Of a stretch of DNA of 64,000 nt, positions 35,101 through 46,578 are shown piece by piece. Position 1 is the stretch's first letter. Each line of letters begins with the position of its first letter. The translations under genes and the position numbers were made by a program. Origin of the DNA: Lunularia cruciata (lineage: Eukaryota > Streptophyta > Marchantiopsida > Lunulariales > Lunulariaceae); NCBI GenBank assembly GCA_948567375.1, contig OX419757.1:31806001-31870000 (forward strand), read 5' to 3'. Below the pieces are notes generated by a model that worked only from the letters and a program-made list of their open reading frames with translations, did not search any database and had not been told where the DNA came from.

Positions 35101-35799
35101 TCCAGATATATGGATGAGCGCATGTTCTCAATGGTTAGAGATCTTTCAAAGAGTGATGTCAATGGCCTTTGAGAACTTGGTGATTGCTCAATATAGGGAT
35201 ACCTTATGCTATGCTACCATTCAAGGAAGAGGTTATAGACCCTCAATCCTTTAGTTTCATCTAGGTGACTATGTATATCTACCATAAACAACATTGACAG
35301 CACTTGATGTTACTATGGGAAGCACTATCTTGAGAGTGTATGAGGTTTTACCTTCTGGCATCCTCATGTTGGAAGGATGTGATGGTGTTGTTTGGAAAGA
35401 CCGTATGCATAATTGTGCACCATGCGACCTCCCAAACATTGATAGTACTATAGACCCAAGTTTAGCACTTGTACAAGCATGCTTGCGGTGTATGTTATGG
35501 GGCTCTTTTGGTGGAGTTGTTACCATGTTAGTGTGTGGTAGTTGTTCAAGCAGATGGCATATGGTATGTTTGACTCCTCTCCTTGTGGTGGTTCCTCAAG
35601 GATAGTGGTTATGGCCTAGATGTACTTGACCTATAGCTAGTTCATCCTTTATATGGTATAGATTGTAGGCATGCGACTAACAATGGGGCTTGATAGCACC
35701 CGGTCTCTTGATCTTTTGCTCACTATAGGATATACCATATACTTGGAGTAGATGGCTATCTAGAGTTAGAGGGACCAACCGCCAATTAGGAGGGATGAT

Positions 35800-35906
35800 T
35801 GTGGCACTTTAGAGTTCATATATATGACCTATGTGTGAGTTGTGCTTCTATGGTGTATGATATTGACAACAATGTATGTTGTAGAGCTATGTATATAGGC
35901 ATGACA
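35800..35906 (+). repeat. Terminal repeat segment B1
   Basis: It starts TGTGGCACTTTAGAGTTCAT directly after the purine tract and ends GGCATGACA. It aligns with B2 (36358-36460) and with the B part of the solo unit (40733-40830). It precedes A2 without a gap. Confidence 0.78.
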
Positions 35907-36357
35907 ACTATTATGCTATTTGTAGCATCGCACCTAGATTGCTTGGACGCTTGAGTAGTAGTGTTAGTAGTTAGAGGTATTTTGGTAGTTATTCATAAAC
36001 TACTTGTTGATGGTCAAATTTTGTGTTTTGGGTACTGACTACATGGTGGGGCTCATCATCACTTGCACCATTTTCACCATTGGATGTGCTGTCAATGGGA
36101 CCATTAGAGTTGGAGATCTATGTCAAAATCAAATGTATATTTGGAAGTGCAACTCTAAAGAGCTCACTTCTTTGATGTTGAGCCTTTGAGTTTGTAACTA
36201 TAGTGGATAGAAAGTCGGTGAGCATCACCTAGAGTCTCTTAGCTAGAGTGGGTGTGACTTGATTGAAATCAATATCCAATTATTGGTAAATTTTGTAGTG
36301 ATATATCAAGTATTGATATAATTGAGTGTGATTCAAATTGTGATTCAAATTGATTAT
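35907..36357 (+). repeat. Terminal repeat segment A2
   Basis: A full-length copy of segment A, aligning with A1 and the solo copy. It is followed directly by B2. Divergence from A1 is substantial (many substitutions), so the element is old. Confidence 0.8.
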
Positions 36358-36460
36358 TGTGACATTTTAGAGTTCACATATGACTTATGTGTGAAGTATG
36401 CTTCTATAATGTATAATGTTTATAGCAATGTGTGTTGTGTAGTGATATATATATATAACA
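36358..36460 (+). repeat. Terminal repeat segment B2
   Basis: It starts TGTGACATTTTAGAGTTCAC and ends in a TA run and ATAACA. It is a second copy of B1 and forms the right outer end of the element. The end point agrees with that of the solo A-B unit. Confidence 0.75.
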
Positions 36461-38495
36461 AGTGAAAAAAGAGATATCTAAACTAAACTATATATTCTAA
36501 TGTTCTTTGTCTTAGTATATATTAATAAAGAATCACTTATTATGTTAGTTTATGCTAATATTGAAATATAATTCACTTAATTTTATAGCTTCAATCATTA
36601 ATAAATATGATCTAATCAACCTACTAGAAGATCTTTTTTCCCAATTATGATTAATGGGAAAATATAGAGATAATAAGAAAGAAAATAATTTGACTATTTT
36701 CCTTCATAATCTTGAAGTTGATCATTCTTATTTTATGACATAAATTAGTAGAATAAGGGAAAAATTTGATATATATATAAATATAAATGAATTACCTTGG
36801 AATTATAAAGCATAGGAAAGAAATTTGCATAAGTTATAAATGGAGTCCAAGTTTCATGATGAGTGGTGAAACTAGTATCATTTCATACATATTAAGAATG
36901 AACATTTTGATAAATCATGAAAGTAAGGCCATTATTACATTATTACTAAGAGGGGTGAATCATACCTCTATAAATAATATACAGTCCACAATTAGACTCT
37001 TATATAATTATATTTATGTTAGTATCATTTTATCAAAAAAAATATATTAAACTAACAAAAATTTAATATAATTTCAACTTAAAGTAGCTTTGATGAGGTT
37101 GTCCAATCTTAGCTAGTTTAATTATAAGAAAATATTTCTAATCAAAGTACCTTGACTTACTTATCTTTTATAGGGCAAGATTCTAAACCTCAATTAGCCT
37201 TGGAAATATTAGAAAAATAAATGGTTAAATTATTTAACCCAATTGAAGATCAAAATTTTAATAAAAAAAAATCATTTCACCTTAGACTTACTTGACTTAC
37301 TTGAAAAATATTATAATCAGTTATTTATGAACAAGAGACAATTTTAATTTCCCCATAACAACTTTTTGCATAAAAAGGATGTATAGTAACAACAAATTAT
37401 TATTATACTCTTAAAATAAAGATAAACAACATAAAAATTTGTATCTTCATGATAGTAAATCAGTAAATAATAGATTTTGAAAATATAGTATGATTTTTAT
37501 TCATAATACATTAGATTATAATATCTAGAATGTATACATCTTCACACCTGTCCCAACAACTGAATGGCAAGACCTAAAGAATGCCTAATTTCTACATTTT
37601 GAACTTCAAAGCTTGATGCAAGCTGTGAAACTATGAGGTGATCAAGACTATAAAGTTCAATTTACAAACAAGAAGAAAATTAATTGTACCTATGATAATT
37701 GATGGGCATGTCAAGAGAAAACAAAAGAGTGTGGTCAAGTAAATTTGAGAAACATGGGTACAATTGAGTAGAAGTGCCAACTTGGTGATGCGGTTCAATA
37801 TTTCTCTACACTTTCTACTTTCTGTTTATTAGCAAAGCTCAATGGAAATTTTGTCTAGGAGGAAAATTTTAGAGAACAGTTATTCATCCTTGGGCTAGAT
37901 TAGATGGACACCACAAAATTATCAAGACAAATGAGAAGTGTAAGTCATCCAATCTTGCTTTCATTGTGAATTTTTCAATATGAGCGCTCCACTTTGGTGT
38001 GCTATAACCTGAGCTTGAACTCTTCAAGCCTAACCTCCTAGAAAACTGAACTCTATCTCCACTTGCTTGCCACAAACATTGTGCATATCTAATGTGCCAA
38101 TGCATGAGGGCTTCTATCCTTCATTGCTTATTGAATTTAACTTTCTTCATGCCCTTGCAAAGCAACTTCTTCTGATAAAGTATCCACACTTTTTTCATTA
38201 GCCCTTGAGGTTTCCCACAATGTAGGATAAGTCCTTATATTGTGCCCAACTCATCCACTCACTCCACAATTCCTTCCAATGTTGATAGCTTGAACAATCT
38301 TGAAAGCCAATGGAACACTATGCAAGCTCAATTTTGTTCTATTTTTTGCACCAATCAGTTGTCCTTTTGGCCTTTATAGAAATGGATTGGTACCTATGAT
38401 ATTTCTTCCAGAAGAAAGATTGGAAATTTGTGCAAAGCAATTTCTTATTGTGAAGCTGACAATGTGAAAAAACTGTCCCTTAGAATGCACAAATA
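36461..38495. other. AT-rich sequence between elements, no gene
   Basis: A very AT-rich stretch with A-runs. The frame 36787-37050 is not recognised. From about 37.5 kb composition rises slightly; this part may be the 3' flank of the minus-strand MULE-type element, but no terminal inverted repeat was found. Confidence 0.45.
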
Positions 38496-39830
38496 TCATT
38501 GAAAATTGTTATACCATTTGTCATTTCCACCATGCCACTCTTGTGTGTAGTTGGTATAGCCTTCTTGGATGTGCCATTGTGCATGAACACATGCAATGTC
38601 TATTGGTTGGTTGTTCTCCATATGCGGATTATTATCATATGCACAAGGTGACCCCATTGTCTTTCTAAAGGTATTATTGCATGATGGCAATGGCCCATCA
38701 GTTGTCATTGCTCTAGAGACCCACTTTTATTTCTCTTTCAAGTTTCCTAAGCACAAAACACAAAAACTTGACCCACAAGCTTTGAGAAAAGATGATTTCA
38801 AAGGCCATATAAAATGCATGTTCTATCAGACAAGACAACCAATTTGTACTCTATGAGTTGGTGTGCAAGAACTTGTGCTATCTTCTCTTGAATAACCTAT
38901 TGAAACTTGCAAAAATTTAATTTAGAGCAGCACATATACCTCCCACTATGGAGGTGGCTGAGTTCCCAAATAAAGATAGTAGTTTGAACATGCTTTAACA
39001 AACTTGTCTTTCTCAAATAGCCATGTTTGTTTGACATAGCTCAAGGCTACATGCGATTTCATTAATTTCACAAGCATAGTCTCCCAATGACTTTGGAAGT
39101 CTTGTTCATTTCTCACATTGCATAGGTCTGTCAAATGTCATTGAAATTTATGCCAATAATCATCTTTGTTAAAATGCTTCTTGCATCGGGCAAGCATATT
39201 TTTATTGATATGCCATAGATCTAGTAGATTCATGGGCTCATGGAAGATTGACTCAATGGCACTAACCAAAGCTAATTCTTGATTGGTAATCATAACTTGG
39301 GGAACAACTAATCTGCTAAAAGGCCAACTGACTTACACCAAGGCCCTTGTGTAGTTTGTTGTTTCTTCCTTCTTGAGGAATGCAAAGTACAAGAAAAAAG
39401 TTATGTTAAGGCCTGTATGTCTAGCCACATTGAAGAAGTGCATTCAAAATTGGTTTGTCTTATATGTGCAGTCCATGAGCAAGACATAAAACTACCTATA
39501 TGTTAAATCAATGGAATCCAAATGTGTGAAGAATAAATGTGTAGCATGACTATCATTGCCACACAAAAATTCAAACATGAGTTGATTATTTGCAATTCTT
39601 CCAACAATACCTCAATTGAAGATCAACTTGGCAAGTTCTAGAGACAGCCTTTTGCTTTTGTGTTGTATATGGACTTGGATATGACCAACATTGATTTGTC
39701 TTCTTGGCATAGCACCATCAAATATCTTTGAGCAGCAAATATCGATAGTTGCTAATTGTCCAACTTTCTTGAATTTGGAAGAGTTAAGCCTTTGATATAT
39801 TAGGTGACCGTGCATATCCAACTAGAGTTG
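38496..39830 (-). pseudogene. Mutator-like (MULE/FAR1-type) transposase remnant
   Basis: Conceptual minus-strand reading gives, in order, family hallmarks in several frames. These are LLMDCTYKTN (about 39475-39450), PQVMITNQELALVSAIES (about 39305-39250), LWHINKNMLARCKKHF (about 39215-39170) and a tail segment SYVKQTWLFEKDKFVKACSN (about 39040-38980). A SWIM-like finger, CNNTFRKTMGSPCAY, follows (about 38680-38635). The second catalytic Asp, normally in a TD-R/Q-E motif, reads TNQE here. Many stops and frameshifts show it is inactive. Upstream minus-strand frames to 40240 may be its N-terminal region. A FAR1-domesticated gene is unlikely given the decay. Confidence 0.78.
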
Positions 39831-40307
39831 GTGATTGTGTTTGCTCTCCATAACATGGAAAGTCCAAAAATTTTCATTGCCTTTCATGCCAATAATTTCA
39901 AAAGGGCAGCCAAAAAGCCTAGTTTTAGTGTTTTGTTGCCTTTTTTTGCATGAAACTCAAGCTGAAGGTAATATTGATAGGTAGTTATCATTATGATTGC
40001 ATCCCTTTTTGGCAAAGTTGGTGGCCTTGACAAGTTTCATGGCAAGTTTTTGGGAGCAGGAACAAGGAGCAAGGAGAGAAGTTGATGGGAAGGGGTGGAC
40101 AAATGGAAAATTGCAACACGATACAAGAGCACAAAGTGCATTGGGGGAGGAGGGAGGGCCACATCATGGGTAACAATAGAGAAAAAAGAAGAAGGTAGCA
40201 ATAGACATTCCTTACATATATATATAGGGAATTGCTCATGCAATCCTGATTTTTGTTATTGCCACCCTACTTTTGGAATGGATAAATAGTAATATGATGC
40301 ACAAGGT

Positions 40308-40830
40308 TGTCATAACATTTGTAGCACCAAAGCTAGTTTGTTTGGATGTTGGAGTGGTAGTGTTGACAATCATAGTTATTTTGGTAGTTGTTCATGGCCT
40401 ATTTGATGGCAGCCAGATTTCATGTTAGGGCTATTGATCACATGGTGGGACCCATTGTTCATATTGTCAATGGTTCCATTAGGGCTGGAGACCTAAGTCC
40501 AGTAGGAGGTATACTTTTGAAGTATAGCTTTAGAGAGCACACTTCTTTGATGTTGAGCCTTTGATTTCTTGGCTATGGTGGATAGAGGTCTATGAGTGTC
40601 ACTTGGAGTCTCTTAGCTAGATTTTGTGTGGTTTAATTATAACAATGCTCCAATTATTAGTAGATTGTTGAGTGGAGGATTGATTTGAGATGTGATTTGA
40701 GTGTGATTTGAGTGGGAGAGTGAATTGATTATTGTGGCACTTTAGAGTTCATGTATGACTTATATGTGAGTTCTGCATATATGTTATTGAAAATAATGTA
40801 AGTTGTGTAGCAATGTTTATAGGCACGACA
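40308..40830 (+). mobile_element. Solo A-B terminal repeat unit of the old Ty3-type family
   Basis: It starts TGTCATAAC, ends GCACGACA, and thus has short inverted termini TGTC/GACA. Segment A spans 40308-40732 and B spans 40733-40830. The direct repeat AGGT (40304-40307 and 40831-40834) flanks it, a target duplication of 4, or 5 if one A is shared. This defines the outer ends of the family and is what recombination between A1 and A2 of a complete element would leave. Confidence 0.8.
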
Positions 40831-40922
40831 AGGTGTGTGTGTGTGGAAGAATACCATGTCATATTGGCTACATCATGGGTGGAAATAGCAAAAATCAGGG
40901 TGGAAATAGCCATATATACACC

Positions 40923-40925
<3 letters not shown>

Positions 40926-40965
<40 letters not shown>
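40926..40965. repeat. (TA)n microsatellite
   Basis: About 20 uninterrupted TA units. The translated frames across it are artefacts of the repeat. Confidence 0.95.
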
Positions 40966-40968
<3 letters not shown>

Positions 40969-41457
40969 GGTCAAGTGCACCTTTATATAGATTTCAATAT
41001 AATTTGTTAGAATTAAAACCACACATGAGTAGATTTTGGTGTAGATGAGATGTAGCCAAGTACACACTATGCATATCTACTTCAAACTTTAGTTTGTATT
41101 TGGTTTTTTATTGTAACATGATCATTTTAACATTGTAAGTTTCGTTATACACCAAGTTTATTCAAACATAAGATAGTGTCACAAAAAAAAGAAGGGAGCT
41201 CAAAATCACCTTTTGTATATGTTGTCATATATTTTCCCTTCCTTTCAAGATGAGATTTGTAGAAGTGAGCTACAAAAGAAATAATCTTATTGTGAAAAAT
41301 TAATAATTTTAATATTTTGATAAAATTTCCTTAATAAATAAACCTAGAAAAATCATCCATTCTCTCAATGAATAGCTCTCAATGCCTACTTATTATCATT
41401 GGAGTAGTATTTATCATCATTATAATGGTCTTAGGATTACATTCTATATATTGGGAT

Positions 41458-41883
41458 TGTAACAATATGGAGTTTACCGACAAAGTTAGTTGGGCTCACA
41501 AAGTAGCACATAAGACAAATTAGCCTAGAATATTCCAAAAGTATCTAGGAAGCTTCTTGGGAAGCTTCTTGACTAGCTTAGCTTGCATCTCAAGTAAGTA
41601 GCTTCTAGAAGGAAACTTCTAGAAGCTTCCAACTAGCTTAGCTTGCACGCCAAGTAGGCGGCTTCTAGAAGGAAGCTTCTTGAGAAGCTTCCTAGTTAAC
41701 TTGGCTTGCACTCTAAGAAAGCGGCTTGAGGAAGCTTCTTGAGAAGCTTCTCAAGGGCCTTGTATGCTACCTATAAATACCAAAGCCAAAGCTCATGCTA
41801 GGCATTCGGAATTTTCCCTCATTCAAGTGTCCCAATGTGAGTTTCCATTCTCATATTTCTCTCCTCGGATTTGGTATTTTACA
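41458..41883 (+). repeat. 5' LTR of chromovirus copy A
   Basis: It starts TGTAACAATATGGAG and ends TTTTACA. It closely matches 53186-53597 and 61977-62390. It contains a dense series of GAAGCTTC palindromes, a four-unit heat-shock element (41612-41629) and a TATA box TATAAATA (41772-41779). Confidence 0.93.
41526..41750 (+). promoter_or_regulatory. Heat-shock-element array in the LTR U3 region
   Basis: Alternating GAA and TTC units at 5-base steps form a perfect four-unit HSE: GAA 41612, TTC 41617, GAA 41622, TTC 41627. Further two-unit pairs lie at about 41529, 41603, 41672, 41684, 41731 and 41743, ending 22 bases before the TATA box. HSF trimers bind three or more such units. The same core is kept in both other LTRs of the family. 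Activity is inferred; the repeated AAGCTT palindrome partly generates the pattern. Confidence 0.6.
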
Positions 41884-41885
41884 TT

Positions 41886-41896
41886 GGTATCATAGC
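41886..41896 (+). other. Primer-binding site of copy A
   Basis: TTGGTATCATAGC directly after the LTR matches the complement of the plant initiator Met-tRNA 3' end, with one change (TGGTATCAGAGC expected). Confidence 0.85.
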
Positions 41897-42153
41897 AGGA
41901 ATGGGATGGATGGAATTTATGGACCACCAAATCCACTTCCACCAAACCATTGGGATTTTTGCATCCAAATACTACCCAAGCATCGTTTCACACAATTCAT
42001 CACTTTGCACTTTGGACAAGATTTTTTGCATATGATCACCATATCTGAGGAACCCTTGGTGCTTTCGGTTGTAACTTATGGAGAACGGTGGACGTGTTGT
42101 TTCTATGTGTTAATAAATTAGATAGATTGGAGTGGTGTGATAGAGTAGCAACC

Positions 42154-43070
42154 ATGGCGGCAATACCCAATGTTATCCTTGGTATGGAACAACAAATTCA
42201 GCACCTTACTCGATTGTTGGATGAATGAGATCTTTGATGACAACAGTAGGTGGAGAGAGTACCAATTTGAGAAGGAGAAGATTGGATTAGATTCCCTAAA
42301 CCTAAGGTATTTGAAGGCAAGAATCTTTCAGGTGTAGTGGAGAATTTTGTGTTTGATTGTGAATGCTATTTTGAAGCTACCAATCTACAAGATGAGCAAA
42401 AATAAATTCTCTTGGCTTCTAGCCAATTGGATGGAGTAGCAAAGTTATGGTGAATTCCAAGTGGAGCAAGCAGAACAACAAATTGTTGCACCAATCTTGA
42501 CATGGGCAGAATTCAAGAGCGCAATAATTAGTTGGTTCCAAGCTATAAATACCACACGAGCTGCACAAGATAAGTTGGCAGAGTTGAAACAAATTGGTTC
42601 TGTAAGAAGTTACATCACGTAGTTCCAAAACACCATCATGCAAATTCCAGATATATTGGAAGGTGAAGCTTTGGATCAATTTGTGAGGGGCTTGAAGGCA
42701 AGAACCAAATTAGAGGTAACTATGTGAGAGCCACAACACTTGGAGGAAGCCATGTGGTTGGCAGAACGTTTTGATTCCTTGGTGGTAACAACTTGGTCTT
42801 GACCTTGACCTCCACAAAGCCTACCAATATACTACACACAAGTGGAGGAGCTAGCACCCATGGAGATTGATGCCATTCAACGAAGACCACTTGGCATAGC
42901 AGATAGAGAGAAATTGTGACAAAATGGTGGTTTTTTTATTGTCACCAATTGGGGCATTGCATTATTGAATGTCCACTCAAGAATGGACGACCTCGACAAG
43001 TTGCCCAAGTGGAGGTCGTGGAGCGGAATGATCAGGGAAACGAGGAATCCCAGTAGGAGATTTTGAGCCA
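42154..43070 (+). pseudogene. gag of chromovirus copy A, broken
   Basis: The frame starts at ATG 42154 and meets a stop near 42228. Downstream frames keep gag-domain features such as the FVFDCECYFEATNLQDEQK stretch (about 42350) and FQNTIMQIP (about 42621). The CCHC knuckle near 42930-42975 has lost its first Cys (FFYCHQLGHCIIEC). Copy C at 62.7-63.5 kb has the same organisation with an intact knuckle. Confidence 0.8.
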
Positions 43071-43082
43071 CCTATTGGGAGC

Positions 43083-43478
43083 TTGATTAGTTCCAATAGG
43101 ATTGAGGGCTTGACCTATGCAAGTTTGCTTCACTTGCAAAGTATGATATCTAATCAGGGTTGTAGGATTTTGGTTGATTTTGGAAGTTCAAAGAATTGCA
43201 TGTCTATGCAAGTAGCAAAAGAATTGGGTATTCCTATCAAGCCAATGATTGGAAGTAGTTTGATGATGGCGGATGGTAGAAAGGGTTTTGCATTCCGCAC
43301 CTCACATCCTACTACCTTCAAGATTAGGAAGGAGTATTTGGAGTGTATGAGGTTTGTAGTGGCACCTCTACACTATGATATCATTTTGGGTCTACCTTGG
43401 CTTGAATGTCATAAGGTTCAATTTGATTGGACCCGAAGCCAAATTCAAGTACACACCAAGGTAGGAATTTCTGATTAG
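43083..43478 (+). pseudogene. Aspartic protease of chromovirus copy A
   Basis: An open frame of 131 codons with the retropepsin fold pattern: ILVDFGSSKNCMS at the active site, then a hydrophobic strand and ILGLPWLECH near the end. The catalytic Asp-Ser/Thr-Gly has become Asp-Phe-Gly, so activity is doubtful. It is in the normal place between gag and RT. Confidence 0.82.
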
Positions 43479-43520
43479 GTTGTATGGCACCTCTGAGTAA
43501 GACACGTAAGAATAGTCAGT

Positions 43521-43700
43521 CCCAAGATGGGAAGTTTATTGAGAAGGTAGCCATAGAGCAAACCTTGAAGGAAGTGGAGTCCCAAGATGGGAAGTTTGCC
43601 AAGAAGGCAACCATAGAGCAAGCTTGGAAGAGAGATGAGTCCCTAGAAGGGAAGTTTGTTAGTAAAGCAGCTATAGAGCAAGCTATTGCAAGCTTTGGAG
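43521..43700 (+). repeat. Three 60-bp tandem repeats between protease and RT
   Basis: Units 43521-43580, 43581-43640 and 43641-43700 have an exact 60-bp period and stay in one frame, giving three 20-residue repeats. Each has the pattern S-x-(D/E)-GKF-x-x-K-(V/A)-x-IEQ. They lie in the linker between protease and reverse transcriptase. The repeat is not needed for any known function there. Confidence 0.88.
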
Positions 43701-43739
43701 GAAGATAAGTCTGTATTCATGGTGTGGATCAAGCTGATT

Positions 43740-45140
43740 GCACAAGAACAATCCGTGGAGGACCAAGAGCCTCATCAAGCAATGGTTGATCGGATAGTTA
43801 AGGAGTTTGTGGACATTTTTCCGAATGATCTCCCAAAGGGATTACCGTCCGATCGAGGTATGCACTTCAAGATTGAGTTATTGCCAAGAAGTACTCTAGT
43901 GAGTAGACTGATCTATCGGCTCTCACCAAAGGAGTTGGAGGAGTTGCAAACAACACTTACAGAGTTGTTGGAGAAGGACTTCATACAACATAGTACCTCT
44001 CCTTGGGGAGCACCGGTACTATTTATTCCAAAGAAGAATGGAGGACTTTGTTTTTGTATTGATTATCGTGGGCTCAATAAGCAAACCGTGAAGAATGCAT
44101 ATCCCTTACCTTGGATCAATGACTTGCTTGATCAACTAAGTGGAGAACGCTACTTTTCCAAGTTGGATCTTTGCATCGGCTATTGGCAAATTCCCATTGA
44201 GAGAGAGGATGTGCAAAAGACTACCTTTTGTACAAGGTATGGGCATTTTGAGTGGAGAGTTCTACCTTTTGGACTCACTAATGATCTTGCAATCTTCATA
44301 GATTAGATGCATCAGGTGTTGGATGGACTATTGGATCTGTCTATGGTGGTGTTCTTGGATGATATCTTGATTTATAGTAAGATAGAGACAAAACACGTGA
44401 ATCATGTGCAAGAAGTCCTCAGATGACTACAACAATGGAAATTTTACTGCAAGAAGTCAAAGTGTGTCTTTTGGCAGAAGGAGGTTACCTCCTTGGGTCA
44501 TAAGATCTCATCAGAGGGGATCAAGATAGAAGAAGAGAAGATCAAGGCCATTACTGATTGGCCTACCCCAAAGGATGCTACAGAAGTACGGGCATTCAAT
44601 GGATTGGCTAGTTTTTATTGATGGTTCATCCATTATTACGGTCATGTGGCTGCACCATTGACTGACCTCTTGGGAAAAACTCGAGCTTCTAGTGGACTAC
44701 CAAGCATGAAGAAGTATTCCAAAAGTTAAAGCATATAGTGTTTTCAAGACCCATTCTTCAACCATATGATCCTCAACTACCCTATGTGGTTGATTTTGAT
44801 GCTTCTAACTTTGCAATTGGAGCCGTGTTGCAACAAGAATTCCTAGATGGACTCCATCCCATTGCCTTTGTGTCTTGCCGACTCAATACGGCTGAACAAA
44901 ACTACTCTCTTGAGATTGAGAACAACTTGCAATGGTATACGCCACCAAGGTATGGAGGCATTACCTCTTGGAGAAACAAGTGATCATGCAAATTGATCTC
45001 AAACCATTGTTGCAGACCTTACACTTGGAACACATGAAGAATTGACATAATCAAGGGAGGAACAACTCCAATTTTATGACATCAAACTTGAGTACAAACT
45101 AGGTCGGTTCCATGTCATCCCTGATGCTTTATCACGACGA
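43740..45140 (+). pseudogene. Reverse transcriptase and RNase H of chromovirus copy A
   Basis: The frame 43686-44306 carries the RT fingers and palm ([26 protein letters not shown]) and ends at a stop. The catalytic VFLDDILIYSK follows at about 44349. RNase H lies at 44738-44983, with VVDFDASNFAIGAVLQQE and QNYSLEIE, and decays afterwards. A stop near 44306 and frameshifts near 44620-44735 show the copy is inactive. Confidence 0.88.
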
Positions 45141-45146
45141 CCTGAT

Positions 45147-45844
45147 TTGAAGTCTCTTCCTCTCATCACAGAGGCAATTTCAATGGTGTCAATTGATTCC
45201 AAGGTCCAAAACAAGTTTCAGTTAGTTCTATACCAAGATCCCTTCTTCCAAGTGGTACATGGTTGCCTTACGGCATGGGATAAGGAGTACAACACCTTCT
45301 CCATCAAGGAGGGCCTTTTATTCCATGAGGACCGGATCTATGTTCTAGCTAAAGGTGATCTTCGACTTGTGCGCCTTCAAGAAGCCCATGATTTACTCAT
45401 TGCGGGTCACATGGGGTGTGGAAAAGACCTTGAGTACCCTCCAATGTCAATGGTGGTAGCCCAACATGACACGAGATGTTTGAGAATTTTTCCAATCGTG
45501 TGAGAGCTGCCAACGTAACAAGGCCAGCAACCAAAAGCCGAGTGGACTCCTTCAACCACTCGCCGTTCCATCCGCTTGCTGGGAGCATGTGAGCTTGGAT
45601 CTCATTACATCCTTGCCAAAGACAAAACAAGGACACACAACAATCATGGTGTTTGTGGATAAGCTTAGTAAGAAAATCCACTTGGCACAAAAGTACTCAC
45701 CTCTGACCGTGATCCTTGATTTACCAAGAAGTTTTGACAAGCACTCTTTTAGATACTCGGCACCTATCATCCTCAAACTGATGGACAGACCAAATGTGCA
45801 AATCGTACATTGGAGGATATATTGCGTGCTTTTGTCAATGTCCA
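45147..45844 (+). pseudogene. Integrase N-terminal half of copy A, cut by insertion
   Basis: A zinc-binding region (LLFHEDRIYVL, then EAHDLLIAGHMGCGK, about 45310-45420) is followed by the core start VSLDLITSLPKT (about 45588). The first catalytic Asp and VFVDKLSKKIH are present. The core stops at 45844, where the nested element is inserted. The remainder continues at 52438. Confidence 0.85.
45840..45844 (+). other. Target-site duplication GTCCA (left copy)
   Basis: GTCCA here and at 52438-52442 directly flanks the nested element, proving insertion of one element into the integrase gene of the other. Confidence 0.88.
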
Positions 45845-46577
45845 TATAATACCAAGAGCTAGCCATATGATCTAGATGTGAAATTTGGTTTGGTAACATC
45901 TAGAATGATATTATATATGATGGTCAAAATAGATAAGATAGAAGTATCACCAAAAGAGTACTTCTACTAATAGGGCAAAAACCAAAATAGACTTGAGAAC
46001 CTTAGAACCAATAGCTAGACATATGATTTAAAGGTGAGAAATGGTTTGGTAACATCTAGAAGGATGTTACACATGATGGACTAAACAGATCAGAAAGAGG
46101 TATCACCAAAAGGGGACTTCTACTAATAGAGTAGGAACTGAAATATGCTTGAAATCTTTGAAGGCAATTTTGGAGGCCTAAACGGATGAATTAGGCCTCG
46201 AAAATGTGCATATCCCCCCCATCAAAGGAAAGGTTTGCCTTCCCTCCCCATTGCTTTGTCTCGTTGAGAGCTTTCCAACGGTACCTTACATGATTCTGAG
46301 ATTCCTATAGGAAGATTCCCTAGAAGATTCCCTCTGGTCAAAGCTTGTTTGACCAACCAGATAGGACCTAGACCAGACATGTCACCCATCCAAGTAAGTA
46401 ATCCAAGGGTGGAGCTTGCTGACATGTCACCTATTTGTGTTCCTAATCCTATGGTGGAGCTTCCTTGGAGGAGATCCTCTTTGTCTATATAATAAAAAGA
46501 AGGTGCTCCTTTGGGGCATCGAATGTTTGAATGTGCAATCTATGTTTTCTCTCTTCTCTTGTCCTTGGAGTATTACA
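45845..46577 (+). repeat. 5' LTR of nested family B element
   Basis: It ends TATTACA before the PBS and starts TATAATACC, one change from the TGTAATACC start seen in the solo LTR at 29928-30512. A TATA box (TATATAATAAAA) lies at about 46485. The first part contains an internal tandem duplication. Confidence 0.9.
45847..46160 (+). repeat. Internal tandem duplication within the family B LTR
   Basis: Units 45847-46002 and 46003-46160 share CATATGAT, TTTGGTAACATCTAGAA, GATGTTA/GATATTA, GTATCACCAAAAG and ACTTCTACTAATAG in order. The 3' LTR carries the same duplication, but the solo LTR at 30 kb shows only one unit. The duplication may therefore be specific to a subfamily. Confidence 0.72.
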
Positions 46578-46578
46578 A

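Larger units (their letters stand above)
27034..36460 (+). mobile_element. Old Ty3-type retroelement with split terminal repeats, degenerate
   Basis: This element has a gag-like frame, reverse transcriptase (YIDD), RNase H, zinc-binding and DDE integrase segments in that order, all broken by stops. Its ends are not simple LTRs. Segment A (about 450 bp) is at the left end. At the right end the order is B-A-B, with B about 105 bp, so the whole reads A1-internal-B1-A2-B2. A purine-rich tract (AGGAGGGATGAT) directly precedes B1. Outer ends start TGTCAT and finish ATAACA, the same ends as the solo A-B unit at 40308-40830. Flanks AGTA / AGTG may be a worn 4-base target duplication. It is interrupted by an inverted solo LTR at 29928-30512. 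Confidence 0.8.

Noticed and set aside
27034-36460. Calling the old element a true DIRS/Ngaro element
   Set aside because: The split repeats fit, but a DDE-type integrase and Ty3-like RT are visible and no tyrosine recombinase is seen.
40803-41067. ORFs with long Ile-Tyr runs
   Set aside because: They are translations of the TA microsatellite.
41530-41757. Reading the GAAGCTTC series as a CRISPR-like or satellite array
   Set aside because: Spacing is irregular and the series is confined to LTRs of a plant retroelement; it is better explained as promoter sequence.
45839-45844. Placing the family B LTR start at TGTCC (45839)
   Set aside because: The solo LTR at 30 kb shows the start is TGTAATACC, and GTCCA then gives a perfect target duplication.
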